A stretch of DNA of 64,000 nucleotides from Nemophila menziesii (GCA_029959085.1 JARWIR010000039.1:3782001-3846000); one strand, 5' to 3'. Shown: positions 21,181 through 32,988, numbered from the stretch's first letter. The notes: generated by a model not told the origin, from the sequence alone. Program-made: numbers and translations.

Positions 21181-23622
21181 ATGGCATCAATTGTAGCTAA
21201 AGCTTGTAATAGTACTTCACAAGATATGATATCACAAGAAAAAGGAAGTAGAAACAAGAGAAAATTCAGAGCTGATACTCCAATTTCAGATCCACATAAA
21301 ATCATTCCATTACCACAAAATGAATATGAATTTACAGCTGAAAAATTCGAAATCATGTCTAATCATGGACATTCAAATGGATGTAACATATGTAGTATCA
21401 AACCAAATGTTTCCGAAGCTTTAAAACTCGAACTTGGATTATCATCATCTTCAGTGGGACCCACACAGAATCAAATCGAAGAGTTACAAAACGCAGATTG
21501 GAGTGATTTAACTGAAACTCAACTTGAACAGCTTGTGTTAAACAATCTAGACATGATATTTAAAAGCGCGATTAAAAAAATCATGAAGGTTAGTAATTTT
21601 ACTGAAGAAGAAGCTATTAAAGCTGTATTAAAATCAGGTTTATGTTATGGATGTAAAGATACAGTTACGAATATAGTTGATAATACTTTATCATTTATTA
21701 AAAGTGGGCAAGAAAATGATCATTTTTTCGAAGATTTAAAGGAAATGGAGAAGTATATATTAGCTGAATTAGTGTGTGTTTTACGTGAAGTTAGACCGTT
21801 TTTTAGTACAGGTGATGCTATGTGGTGTTTATTAATATGTGATATGAATGTTTCACAAGCTTGTGGTATGGATAGTGAGTTTAATAATTTAATTATTGAT
21901 GAAAAAAATATTAATATTAATCCTCCTCAGCCTTTTAAACTTACTTGTACTCATAATTGTTTAACCGAAACACATAATGTTACTACTTCTTCATTATCTT
22001 GTGGTCATACTTTTCAAGCCGAGGCTAATATATCGAATGTTCAAAGTGGTCAAAGTGGTCAAAGTGGTCAAAGTGATCAAAGCTCGAAACTGGAGAAAAA
22101 GTGGTCAAACTTGTCAAATACGGATAAACCGTTTAATACTGAAGAGAAATATGTGGGTAATAAAAGAGTATCGGGTATAGCGAAAAGGGAATATATTCTT
22201 CGTCAAAAATCGCTTCATTTAGAGAAACATTATCGATCGTACGGTTCAAAATCAGGGACTAGATCGGGAAAAATCACGAGTTTTGGTGGTTTAGTTCTTG
22301 ATAAGAAGTTAAAATCCGTGTCCGAAAGTAAAAAAATCGTTACGGAAAGTGGAAATAACTCGAATATTTTAACTTCACCATTAACAGTGGCTGATACTGA
22401 ACTTTCACTTGGTTTTCCGGCGAAAAGTGGTGGTGGAAATGGAAATGTGGCGGCTCCGGTACCGATTAGTTTCAGTGCGGAATCGAGTAATAATAATAAT
22501 AATTCTTGTTCGGTAACAAAGTGGGTCCCACAAGATAGAAAAGATGAGATGATAATGAAATTAGTACCGAGGGCACGTGAATTGCAAAATCAGTTACAAG
22601 AATGGACTGAATGGGCAAATCAGAAAGTTATGCAAGCTGCTAAAAGACTTGGTAAAGATAAAGTTGAATTAAAAGCGTTAAAACAAGAGAAAGATGAAAT
22701 TGAAAGGTTAAAAAAGGAAAAACTAAATTTAGAAGAGAATACTATGAAGAAGCTTTCGGAAATGGATAATGCTTTAGGTAAAGCTTTTGGACAGGTGGCA
22801 CGTGCTCAAGATGCTGTTAATAGGTTAAACGTTGAGAATAAAGTTTTGAGAAGGGAAATGGAAATAGCTAAATTACGTGCTGCTGAGTCAGCGCTGAGTT
22901 GTCAAGAAGTTACGAAACGTGAGAAATTAACTTTGATGAAAATTCAATCTTGGGAGAAACAAAAGAGTATTTTACATGAAGAGCTTTTAAGTGAAAAACG
23001 TAGTTTTTCACAGCTTAAGTTAAATTTAGATCAAGCTAAAAATCGAAAAGATCTTGTTGAGGTAAGTTATATTATATTATATTATTTTATTTTATTTTAT
23101 TTTATTTTATGTTATATTATATGACAGACAAAATGGAAACAAGAAGAGAAAACAAAGGAAGAAATACTCGAAAAAGCGAATTTACTAAAAAAGGAAAGAG
23201 AAGAAATTGAAAATTCGACAAAATTAAAAACGGATATAATAAAATCGAAAGCAGAAAGGAATTTAAAGAAATATAAAAATGATATTGAAAAGCTGGAAAA
23301 ACAAATATCGGAGATAAGATTGAAAACAGATTCATCGAAAATAGCTGCATTAAGAAACGGTATAGATGGAAGTTATGCAAGTAAAGTGGGCCCGGGCCCG
23401 AATGTATTACGTAATGAGATATCGGATTGTGGTGGTGTAAAACGTGAAAGAGAATGTGTGATGTGTTTATCTGAAGAAATGACAGTTGTATTTTTACCAT
23501 GTGCACATCAAGTTGTGTGTAAAAGTTGCAATGAGTTACATGAAAAACAAGGTATGAAAGATTGTCCTTCGTGTAGAAGTATAATTCAGAGACGTATTAA
23601 TGTACGTTTTGCTCGTTCTTGA
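21181..23622 (+). CDS. RF298: RING-type E3 ubiquitin-protein ligase, RF298/RF4/MIP1 family
   Basis: Predicted to transfer ubiquitin from an E2 to substrates that are not known from this sequence. Exons are 21181-23061 and 23128-23622 (phase 0), giving 791 aa. In order: the conserved N-terminus MASIVAKACNS..EKGSRNKRKFRAD; a family block at about 104-230 (DADWSDL-like, a UBA-like helical segment AIKKIMKV..EEEAIKAVLKSG, and EVRPFFSTGDAMWCLLICDMNVS); a Ser/Gly/Gln-rich middle; a long coiled coil at about 460-695; and a C-terminal C3HC4 RING with C737, C740, C752, H754, C758, C761, C773 and C776, ending in RRINVRFARS. This fits Arabidopsis RF298, with RF4 a close paralogue. All eight zinc ligands are present. 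The 66-nt intron is a multiple of three and closes with an in-frame TGA just before its AG. Confidence 0.93.
23062..23127 (+). other. Short intron with (TTTTA)n microsatellite
   Basis: GTAAGT...GACAG, 66 nt, built almost wholly of TATAT and TTTTA repeats. It is open in the exon-1 frame until TGA at 23122-23124. Retention would give a 647-aa protein without the RING. Confidence 0.85.
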
Positions 23623-24395
23623 GTTGAGAGTTTTGAGTTTTATTAATGATATAAGTTTTTTTTTAGACGATATAATGGATTTTATTATTATTATAATAAT
23701 AATGTCTCTGAATGATGATATGATGATTGATGAGACGACTGTGTTTTTCAGACTTTTTTGAAAGATTTGTGTCATGACTGAAAATTATGGTTTATGTGAT
23801 AATTTTAAACTTAATGTTTTTTTGCTTCTTTTTTTTTACATTAGTTGTTAATGTTTGTTGTGTGTTGTATAGTTGAATGTAGAAGATGGGACTTTTTTGG
23901 CATACACAATTCATTGCATAGTGTTAAGTAATGATGTCCCAAAAGAAGGGAAGGAGAAGAAAACATGGGAGGGGAAAATAGTTGTAGTAGTCTCCTTGGA
24001 GATTGGATTAAGAATGTTTGAACCATGATGTGATAATATCTTTTTCTCTTTCTCTTCAAAAGAGTTGCTATATATATAAAACAATCATGTAGTATATATA
24101 TATACAGGTAGAAAAAAACCCAAGCCTAACTACTTCCTATACGTAGGAAAAAAACCTAAGCCTAACCATTTCTTACTCTTAAGGGGCCACCATTAAACCA
24201 CCACAATGTCACGACTCACCATTATCCCATCTCTCTCTCTTTTTGTCACCTAATATAAACCAATTCTTTTCATTCACACTTAACATTTTCATTACTTGTA
24301 TTAGTCTTTTCTAAACTTCTACTTAGAACTTGATTTTGAGTTGTAAATTGGGCTACGGTATTGTCCTACTTACTACAATTCGTATGTGTATTTGA
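23623..24395. other. Intergenic: RING gene 3' flank and AT-rich spacer
   Basis: The 3' UTR and terminator of the RING gene must lie in the first few hundred bases (aataat runs near 23680-23702). A 35-bp-scale direct repeat, aaaaaaaccyaagcctaac, occurs twice at about 24112-24160. No gene is seen. Confidence 0.5.
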
Positions 24396-24399
24396 TTGT

Positions 24400-25480
24400 T
24401 AGTGATTGAGAGGCAATTAAAAGTGTCTCATTTAGTGAAGAAGGTGTATTTATTGCTTGTCACTAGTCGAATCTTGTTATATGCAATCTTAAGTGTATTT
24501 ATTGGCATTTTTTATGGTTTTTTACTCAAAGTAACGACAAGGGAAAAGAGAAGAAGAAGATGGTCCTTGATGATGATTTGGTATCCATTTATGCACAAGT
24601 GAAAAACTCATGGCTAAATTTGTGAGCAAGGAAGCACTAAACTTCACCTTCCTTAATCGAGGTGATTGCGGGTATTTAAGAGTGTCTCATTTACTAAAAA
24701 AATGTGTATTTATTGCTTCTCATTGATCAGATCTTGTCATCTGCAATTGAAACTTCATTATTGGCATTTATTATGGATTTCTTTACCCGAAGTAACGGCA
24801 AAGGAAAAGAGAATGAGGAGTTGGTACTTGATGATGATCCGGTCTCTATTTATGCACAAGTGAAAAACTCATGGCTAAATTTTTGAGTAAGGAAGCACTA
24901 AGCTTCGCCTTCCTCAAACGAGGTGATTGTGAGGCAATTAAGAGTGTCTTATTTACTGAAAAAGGTGCATTTTTATTGCTTCTCATTGGTCGGATCTTGT
25001 TATCTGCAATTGAAACTATCATTATTGACATTTATTATGGATATCTTTACCAGAAGTAACAACAAAGAAAAGAGAACGATGAGTTGGTACTTGATGATGA
25101 TCTGGTCTCCATTTATGCACAAGTAAAAAACTCATGGCTAAATTTGTGAGTAAGGAAGCACTAAGCTTCACCTTCCTCAAACGAGGTGATTGTAAGGAAT
25201 TTAAGAGTGTCTCATTTACTAAAGAAGGTGTATTTATTGCTTGTCATTGGTCAGATTTTATCATATGCAATCGTAAGTTTCCTTATTGGCAGTTAGTATA
25301 GATTTCTTTACTCGAAGTAACGACAAAGGAAAAGAGAACAAGAAGTTAATACTTGATTATGATTTGGTCTCCATTTATGCACAAGTGAAAAAATAATGGC
25401 TAAATTTGTGAAAAAGGAAGCACTAAACTTCACCTTCCTCAAACAAGGTGATTGCGAGGCATTTAAGAATCTGTCTCTCT
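24400..25480 (+). repeat. 262-bp tandem array, copy A (four units plus)
   Basis: The landmark agtgtctcattta recurs at 24422, 24681, 24943 and 25206, with a fifth degenerate site near 25468; periods are 259, 262, 263 and 262. Each unit keeps short open stretches, MAKFxSKEALSF.FLKRGDCEA.KSVSFTK on one side and TRSN.KGKENEEL.L on the other, in different frames. The unit may therefore have been amplified from an exon pair of a gene I do not recognise. Confidence 0.85.
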
Positions 25481-25489
25481 TTCATTTTC

Positions 25490-28400
25490 CTTGAAGACTA
25501 CCCATGTCATTATGGCCATATCAGCAGAATAGAAAGTGGTTTGTTGAAGAGAAACAAGATGATTATATGTTGCATAAATTGATAACTTTGATTAAGGTAG
25601 TAAAAGTCCTAGTATTTTTCCAACCTGCTTCATCAACATGCATATCACATTCTTTCTGGAAATTATAACTCAATGGATCAACTTCTAGAAATTGTTGTCC
25701 ACATGGCAACTCAATGGATTGATACTGGAAATTGTTATGTGCCCACAATATGACACCAAGTTAATAATGCAAAAAATTAACACCATCAGATACCGTGTTA
25801 TTGTGGAATCACTTCATGACTTGATAAAGCTTCTTCGATCTAATAGAAACTACACCTCAAACCTGTGCAAGGAAACACCTATATTAGGAACTTTTGGAGC
25901 AAGACTCCCGATGGCACTCTGACGCTCAAAACAATCATTATTTATGATGGAGCCCCCAGATAGTTTTTGGTGAAGAAATATTGTAAGAAAGCTAAGAGGT
26001 TGTAATGTAAGATATATGTATGAAATCAATTACCTAAACTAAAGTAAACTACATGACTTTATGCATTGGGTAATGTCTACAACTATTATGGTTCATAGAG
26101 AAATCATGAGTTGGTACTAGATAACCATCTTATATGAACACAACCATATGTTATCTTAGTTTAAATGATATGGGCTTAGTGGAAACCTGAATTCACCCAC
26201 TAGATACACAACTATTGCTTCGTGGCTTAAACACTCACACAATTTCAACTGTTTAGAGTACATGTCTCATATCATAAGGTCCATAGCTCAAAAGACTTAT
26301 ATGACTAGAGCCCTAACATAAGTCATGTATCTCGAAGGATCAATACAAACATGGTAATAACATTTTGGAAGATTGAATTGCCTATGGTTGCTATAAGTAG
26401 ATATAGGAGATTCCATATTGTTGGGTAATTACCAAATCTTATGATTAATCGTGCCCTGTAATAGTAATCCAAGGTCATTACACAACCACATGAATGGGTA
26501 AAAGTTAAGCCATAAGTTATTTAATAAGTACTTTTCCATATATGATATGTAGTTACCCAATAATATGGTTGAGTAACAATACAATGATATTTAATATAAC
26601 TAGTACGTGGTTAGTTACCTAGTCATATGGTTGGGTAAAAATACGACCATATATAGTACAACTTGTATTTTGTTTTATAAGTGTTTATATGCACCAAACC
26701 TATCTATCAGTGGTTTGTATATTAAACAATTATGCAAACCACAACAAAATAATAAATACCGTCCACAACCAACAATAAAACAGTTAATCTGTCATACACA
26801 ATGTAATATTGTCTTATATGTAAAAAAATGCCAATTATTTTTCCACGGATGGCAAACGAACAAATCCAAAAAAATTTAGAAAAAAATCAAGTTTTGTATC
26901 TTTGAAAATTAAGAAATGAACGTTGAAATATATCAAAATTTTGCCTCTACAAAAACAAAAAATCTAAAAATAACAGGTTTGTGTTTTTGTTGATAGTTTC
27001 AACAAAAAACTATAGATTTTTGGAATGATTATAATATTTTCCGTATAAAACGAAAGTAGAAGAAAGATAATTTGGTTGTGTTCTACGTGTGTTAGTGGAC
27101 ATTTTTTTTAATCCTTTTGTTCTTTTTTTATTATATATATGGGCACTTTTTTTAATTAATGTTCTTAAATGATTGACCTTTTTGGGTCAAAGTCATTTAG
27201 TCTATTATCCAATATGTTATTTTTTCAAAAAAAAGGAGTAAAATTTAAATTGATTAAAAGTATGTAAAGACAAAAAATAATTAATAGAATCGACTAAAAA
27301 TAGAAACTAAATGTTGAATGATCTTTTTGGCTAGATGTATATCATGTTTCTATCAATTTCTAAATAGAAGTAAAAATAATAATGATTTTTAATATATGAA
27401 AACAAAAACAAGATAATACTGGAAAATCATAAGGATTAGCTTTTACAAAAGAAATGATGTCGCAAAGATAAATATTGTGACTTGATCATCGGTCCTTGAA
27501 ATGAAAATTAGATACAGGTTTTTTAGTTTATCAATGGTAGGAAATAGCCTAGGGTGAAATGGGGAGGGAAGGATATATGACAAAACAATGAAAGTATTAA
27601 AGCTATTTTGATCACATCCAGCGAGAATGAAAACAACGTAAACAAAAACTGAAAAGGTAAGCACAAGTTGTAGGAGGTAATGAAAAGACAGTCTTGAAGT
27701 TTGTGCTAAAATGAGAAACATTTTGTGTATTGTTAATTAAAATAGCGATGAAGCTAATAACAAATCATCTTTGAACCATCTTTGCACAGGATGGATTCAC
27801 TTATTTGATGAAGCTAATAACATATAGTAATAAGTGATAAGGAGAAACGTGTATCTATCCTATGCAAAGATGGTTCGAATATAACGAGGATACACATAGA
27901 TATGGTGCCACATCTTTGTACAAAACGAGTAATACCTCTTCATTACAACCCAATGTAGGAGAGACATGTAAGCCGTTTAATAACTCGATCTTATCACTTG
28001 GAAACTACCTCCCTAATGTGGTATTCTTAACAACGATATAGGCATCGTACTAACTTGAAGTGGTTACACATACATTTGCCAACATGTTGATAGTTTGATA
28101 AAACTAATGATAAATGATAGTATCTCATATAAATAGAAAGATGATGTAAAAGATACGAACCCTAAAACTTTGATAATAAGATTTATATATTAAAGTCATT
28201 GTGAAGCTTTATTGCGTATCATTTTGCTGATTTTGCATAATCTCTTATATCAGCATGGATGTGAAGAAAGACAAAAAATAATCATGTTATCGACTAATAT
28301 AAAATTGTGAGTGTACTCACATACAAGAAAGAGAGAAGATTGGTTGGACATAGACGAAACTGGTGAAAAAATTAGGAAAGAAGTCGAACAAACAATAAGA

Positions 28401-28600
28401 CAAGGACAAATCAAAAGATTGATAAATTCAAATTTTCTTTGAGGTCTTATGGATACACGTAAATCAATAATCGAGAGAAGAAGAGTCGAGAATGTATCCA
28501 CAAAGGGATAAACCACTTGAATAGAATTGACATCAATGACAATCAGAAAGTAGGAGGAAAAGAAGATGAAGAAAGAATAGTCATAACATATGTGGTGACA
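25490..28600. other. Body of duplication copy A, no intact gene
   Basis: AT-rich. Short peptide-like stretches near 25500 (WPYQQNRKWFVEEKQDDYML) are preserved in copy B (40850) and may be exon relics. Around 26400-26650 there are several GTTACCCAA / TTGGGTAAC motifs in opposite orientations. No ORF stands out and no known family was recognised. Confidence 0.45.
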
Positions 28601-28659
28601 AATGATGATATGGAAGAGGATTGGTCTAGTGGATACCAACCTCCAACTATGAATCTGGG

Positions 28660-28902
28660 AACCAGTTGGGTTAGCTCAACTGGCCAGAGCCTTGTTATTT
28701 CTTCAGCACTTAAAGGGGAGGTCTAGAGTTCGAAACCCCTCCCTAACGAGTGTAAAGTAAGAGGTAGAAGGCTCGAAACCCTCCCTGAACATGGGTAACC
28801 TAGTTCTGATTTACCTGGATATATAAATGGGGGGCGTGTATATCCTCGTGGGATTAGTCGTGGTGCGCACAAGCAATCCCGGACCATCTATGTACCAAAA
28901 AA
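28660..28902 (+). mobile_element. Full-length tRNA-derived SINE with 15-bp TSD
   Basis: The head AACCAGTTGGGTTAGCTCAA carries an A-box-like segment. A B-box-like GGTCTAGAGTTCGAAACCCC follows at about 28723-28742, as in tRNA-derived pol III promoters. The 3' end is an A run after GTACC. Perfect 15-bp duplications aactatgaatctggg flank it (28645-28659 and 28903-28917). Duplication copy B has the unoccupied site at about 43970-43985, which confirms the boundaries independently. Confidence 0.92.
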
Positions 28903-29503
28903 AACTATGAATCTGGGGAGGTGATGAATGTTTAGCTGGAAGAGGGTTTGTCCGATGGAGGCCAAGCTCCAACCATTAATCCCGTGAGGTTGTGGCTTCG
29001 GGGGAGTTGTGTGCCCCCCGTTGCCATGGTTCCCGAGGCGTTATGCACATTCACTTAGAATCGTATGGATAATATCTATCATATGAACTTTGAGATTACA
29101 CCATCCCTTTGTCCCTCTTATTTTTAATGATTGATATGTTAATGTAACCCTTAGTCTCTTATACTCACATCGTTCAAATATATGCCTTATATGATTTTTT
29201 TGTTGACTATTGGATCTTTACTATTAATAAATATTTAGGCAAGTCCATGGTAGTTTCTACCTTGAGAGCTCATTGGTATCCACTAAAGCTAAAGTGATAA
29301 TGATATTTTAACCTAATTTTTTAAATTTTCATTCCTACTCTTAATTTAGCCGACATGAGAATACTAAAAAATTAAGAAGGTAGGTTCTAATATTTTGTAT
29401 AGTGATAATACTAGGAGTTACATTATTTTTTTTCGTTTACTTCTATTTCATAGTTGTTCTTTGTTAAGGTTAAAGATTCCTTTTGAATGTTTTTATATTA
29501 TGA

Positions 29504-31690
29504 TTTTTTTTGGACAAGAGGGGGGGGGGGGGGTGCAGATGCACCCGCAGACAAAAAGAGATTAACCTATACCAAGTTTGCTAAAACTATTAGCTAGTTC
29601 AAAAAAACTGAAGGAATCTTGCCGATCCTGAAGTGCTCCGTGCCTAGCTTCTTTTTCATATATGTCTGCTTCGTTGTTGAGGCTCCTTCTGACATGAGCA
29701 AATGAAATTGGTCCTGCCTCAACAGAGTCTTGGATAATTTTTCAAACGATGGGTTGGATGTTCCAACACGGGCTGACACCTGCTTTATACCTTGAATAAT
29801 ATCAAGGTTATCAGAGCAAATAACTTTCTTCTTCCCAGGGTATTATCTACACAACTCCACTGTTTTGAGAACTGCAAAATCTTCTCATTCGATAGCGGAG
29901 CTGCATTCCAATGAGTCTTTTTTTATATTAGTGTTTATTCTGTTTTGTTGAGTTGTGATTGCGATTACTGTTGGTTCATATTTATTCTTGAAGGATGCAT
30001 CACAGTGAAAGATAATATCTTCTTCCGTCTCCAGGCTTTGTTGTGGTTGGATTTCTTCTTTGCTGGTTAAAAAACTCTTCTTATTATTGACATTCCCCCA
30101 ATATATTCCATGTATTTCTGACATAAGCTTGTTCGTAGACTGGATGATTGAACTAGCTTCTATCGGAGCATCTTCATGTAGAGCTTTCTTCTTCCCTTTC
30201 CAGATATTCCACAAGTTTATCATTATGTAATCTCTTATTGTTTCTTCCGCCCATCCTACTTTGGTAAAAAAATTAATGGCATTAAGGAACCAATCTTCTA
30301 TATTTTCCTCGTTATTTTCCCCTATTTTTATTTGGGGCGTTGTACCAGCCCATATTTCTTTACACATTTTGCATTTGAGTAGAAGATGTTCAACTGTTTC
30401 TTCAGCTTGTTGACACCAAATGCAACTCTTGAAGTCTCCCCATTTTCTTTTATAAAGGTTTAATCTTGTTGGTATTGCGTTAGTGATGATTCTCCACATA
30501 AAAAACAAATCAAATTTGGTATATTAGATCTCCACATTGTCTTCCAGATTTGCGATACATATTTAGTTTCTTCTGATGTCGTACTAGGTTTGTTAATAAC
30601 CTTCTCTTCCGTAATTACTTTATATCCCATCTTTGTGTTGTATGTTACGTCTTTTGTGAAAGGCCATATAAATTTGTCATTCCTAGATGTATCAAGTACG
30701 TGAATTCTTTTGATGAGATGTATAATAGGTTCGGGGAAAAGGTCATCGAGAATTTCCAAGTTCCATTCCTTAGTGCCCTGAACAAATAGTTGGTTGACCT
30801 TTGTGATTTTGCAATTTTTCAATTTTTCAAATTTCCATTCGGTATCTATCCAGCGATTTTCCCATATATTAATATTTTCCCCATTTCCTATTAAGTGTAT
30901 ACCATGTTTTTTTATAAGATCCCTGCCTTCAATAATGCTAGCCCAACTCCAAGTTCTATTTTGTCTTAGTTTAGTATCCAATAGAGAGCTATTGCTAAGG
31001 TAAATACCTTTGAGAAGCTTAGCCACAAGGTTGTCCGGATTTTCCATTAGTCTCCAAGCCTGTTGTGACAAGAGCGCTATATTCATTCTTTTGAAGTCTT
31101 TAAAGCCCAGTCCCCCTATAAGTTTTCCAATTGCAATTTTTTCCCAAGCTATCAAATGGATTCTGTTTCTTAAGTTTATTACAAAACTTAATGGTGAAAG
31201 AAAAAATTGACATATAGTAGTTTGAGATTGCTTGAAGTACGGCTTTGATTAGGACATCTTTCCCTCCTTCTGATAAAAGTTTCGCTTTGCATACTTCTGT
31301 ATTTTTGAACAACTTATTTTCTATCCATTCTAGTGATTTAACTTTCTATCTCTTATGGCAGAGGGGAATGCCTAGGTAGAGACCTAGGTCATTCGTTTCT
31401 TTTATATTCATTGCATCTGATATTACCTTTCTCTTTTCATTTGTGGTTTCTTTACTAAATATCATAGAGGATTTTTGGAGATTGATATTCTGTACCGATC
31501 CTGAGCAATAAATATGTAAACACTCTTTAAAGGATTCAAAGTTGGTGTTATCGATTTCGAAGAAGAAAAGAGAGTCATCAACAAAAAGTAAGTGTGAGAT
31601 CATGGGACATTTCTTATTGATTTGGATGCCAGACAATTTACCCTCATTAATACAGTTATCTATAAGGATAATGAGCGATTCAGTCATAAT
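29504..31690 (-). mobile_element. L1-type LINE, ORF2 3' half, 5' end lost at a Sirevirus junction
   Basis: On the minus strand, right to left: RT with the FVDDSLFF catalytic box (31346-31717), the RT thumb/connection region (GGLGFKDFKRMNIALLSQQAWRL, 30460-31155), zf-RVT (WRIITNAIPTRLNLYKRKWG, CIWCQQAEETVEHLLLKC; 29885-30508) and the RNase H start HCDASFK (about 29993-30013). The frames are nearly intact with a few shifts, so it is fairly young. A (C)15 run and an A tract (plus T8 at 29504-29511) form the 3' end. The 5' part is missing: the sequence changes to Sirevirus internal DNA at about 31690. Confidence 0.88.
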
Positions 31691-31880
31691 ATTAAGCATG
31701 AAAAGGTCAAGAAACACAAGATATTAGCACATAGAGGATAAAGCACATAAACACATAATAACACATAAAGATAAAAAAGAAGAAAGGAAAGAATTCACCG
31801 TATTTTCCTTTTACGAGGTTTGAACGTCCTTTTGCATATAATTCCATTTTCTTGACGCTCAACACCTTCAATAAATATTA

Positions 31881-32933
31881 CTATGGTATCCGAGGTGGAA
31901 TGGATCCGGAAATGTTGTTAGCATTTGTCACGATCCATATTGGCTTTTCCCACGAGGGTATCAAAGATCCGCTTTCAAGTTGTTCATGATAATGGCACGT
32001 AGAAGCATGATGACCGGGTTTACCACAATATTTGCAAGAACTTCGTTTTCGAATAGAACTATTATGTGAGGGTTTTGAACACGAATTTTCCTCATTCTTT
32101 TCAATATCCAAAATATCACTCAAATACAATTTTTCTTTAAAATGACCATTTGGATCAAAAGGAGTGACATTTGAAAAGGGATGATTTTCTAAAGTTTTAA
32201 GAGCGAGGGAAAAAGCTTCATCCAAGTTTTTAAAACCTTCTATATTTTTCTTCATAGGATGTTGACTTTTATTTGAAGATAAAATGTTTTCAAAACAAGG
32301 GTTTTTAGTATTACCAAGAATATCATCTAAAGTGATACAACATTTAAAACAATTCTTTTGCTCAACTTTAGCCCTTTTTAACATGAGGTTATTCAAATGG
32401 ATTTGAGAATCAAGAATTTTGAGAAGGGATGAAATTTGCCTAATATCATCATAATTATAAGGAAGAGATAAAGAGTTAGGATAGATGGCTACCTCATGGT
32501 TTGGTTTAGGATTGTCATGAGATTCATCATGGATTAAGATTTCTTTTTCTTCATCATTTTCGACAATTCCATATAGAAATTCCAAACGATCCCAAAGCTC
32601 TTTTGCGGATTTACAATCTAACATTTGTGAGAAAATTTCTTCGGAAATTCCACAGATTAGAGTGTACATTGGTTTTGCATTTTGAGTGAGCTTAGCCTTA
32701 TCCTCAACGGTGAGTTCATCATAATCTTTTTCTTCTTGATTTAGCTTAAGAACTCCCGCTTCATTTAACTCCTCTTTATATGGAATGAAAGGACCTTCCA
32801 TAACGATTCTCCATTGATCGGGATCTTCGGTTTTGATAAATTCCTCCATTTTTGTTCTCCAAGCAAAATAGTAAGTTCCTACAAAAAGTGGAGGTCGGGT
32901 AGAAGACGAACCTTCCAAAAGATTAAATTCCAT
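31881..32933 (-). CDS. Sirevirus-type gag, second copy
   Basis: Structural protein of an LTR retrotransposon that packages element RNA. From ATG at 32933 it is 350 aa; a GTG in frame 33 bp upstream is not a likely plant start. It has the copia gag N-terminus with PPLFVGTYYFAWRTKMEEF, a UBN2-like middle with AKELWDRLEFLYG at about 115, and a CCHC knuckle (CKYCGKPGHHASTC, residues 300-313). It stops at IPPRIP with no protease or polymerase following. It is preceded by a primer site and the LTR at 32991-34365, and followed about 190 bp on by LINE sequence. Nearly identical to 37370-38422 (Gly-Glu, Ala-Thr, Leu-Phe and His-Leu differences). Confidence 0.85.
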   Translation of the reverse strand: MEFNLLEGSSSTRPPLFVGTYYFAWRTKMEEFIKTEDPDQWRIVMEGPFIPYKEELNEAGVLKLNQEEKDYDELTVEDKAKLTQNAKPMYTLICGISEEIFSQMLDCKSAKELWDRLEFLYGIVENDEEKEILIHDESHDNPKPNHEVAIYPNSLSLPYNYDDIRQISSLLKILDSQIHLNNLMLKRAKVEQKNCFKCCITLDDILGNTKNPCFENILSSNKSQHPMKKNIEGFKNLDEAFSLALKTLENHPFSNVTPFDPNGHFKEKLYLSDILDIEKNEENSCSKPSHNSSIRKRSSCKYCGKPGHHASTCHYHEQLESGSLIPSWEKPIWIVTNANNISGSIPPRIP

Positions 32934-32975
32934 ATCGTTTACTCTACTAACGATTAAGCTATTCACGTAGAGTTA

Positions 32976-32988
32976 GGCTCTGATACCA
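32976..32988 (-). other. Primer-binding site, initiator Met tRNA
   Basis: Minus strand TGGTATCAGAGCC, two bases from the LTR end at 32991. Confidence 0.9.

Larger units (their letters stand above)
24396..29503. repeat. Segmental duplication, copy A
   Basis: Collinear with 39854-44580 over its whole length, including the 262-bp array, the body from about 25490 (gactacccatgtcattatgg) to 29500, and long exact stretches such as the 'gtccacaacc' and 'gaagaagagt' regions. It differs by substitutions, small indels and a SINE (28660-28902) present only here. Homology stops at 29503, where a LINE poly(A) tail begins. No intact gene lies inside. Possible exon relics are described separately. Confidence 0.9.

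Noticed and set aside
23117..23506. 129-codon minus ORF opposite RING exon 2
   Set aside because: Shadow of a real coding exon on the other strand.
26600..26650. GTTACCCAA/TTGGGTAAC motifs as a MITE
   Set aside because: Several motifs exist in both orientations but no consistent ends or target duplication could be drawn.
27443..27721. 92-codon minus ORF conserved in part at 42766-42969
   Set aside because: Conservation follows from the segmental duplication, the frame is broken in copy B, and there is no recognisable domain.
28670..28750. A functional tRNA gene
   Set aside because: A- and B-box-like segments are present but no cloverleaf or anticodon arm can be drawn. The A tail and target duplications show a SINE.
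29518..29536. G15 run (and G-run at 60347-60367) as a functional G-quadruplex
   Set aside because: Single homopolymer runs; the first belongs to a LINE 3' UTR. They are also error-prone in assemblies, so length is not reliable.
31881..32966. Gag start 33 bp upstream at 32966 and 38455
   Set aside because: The first codon there is GTG, unlikely as a nuclear plant start. The first ATG in frame (32933, 38422) was used.
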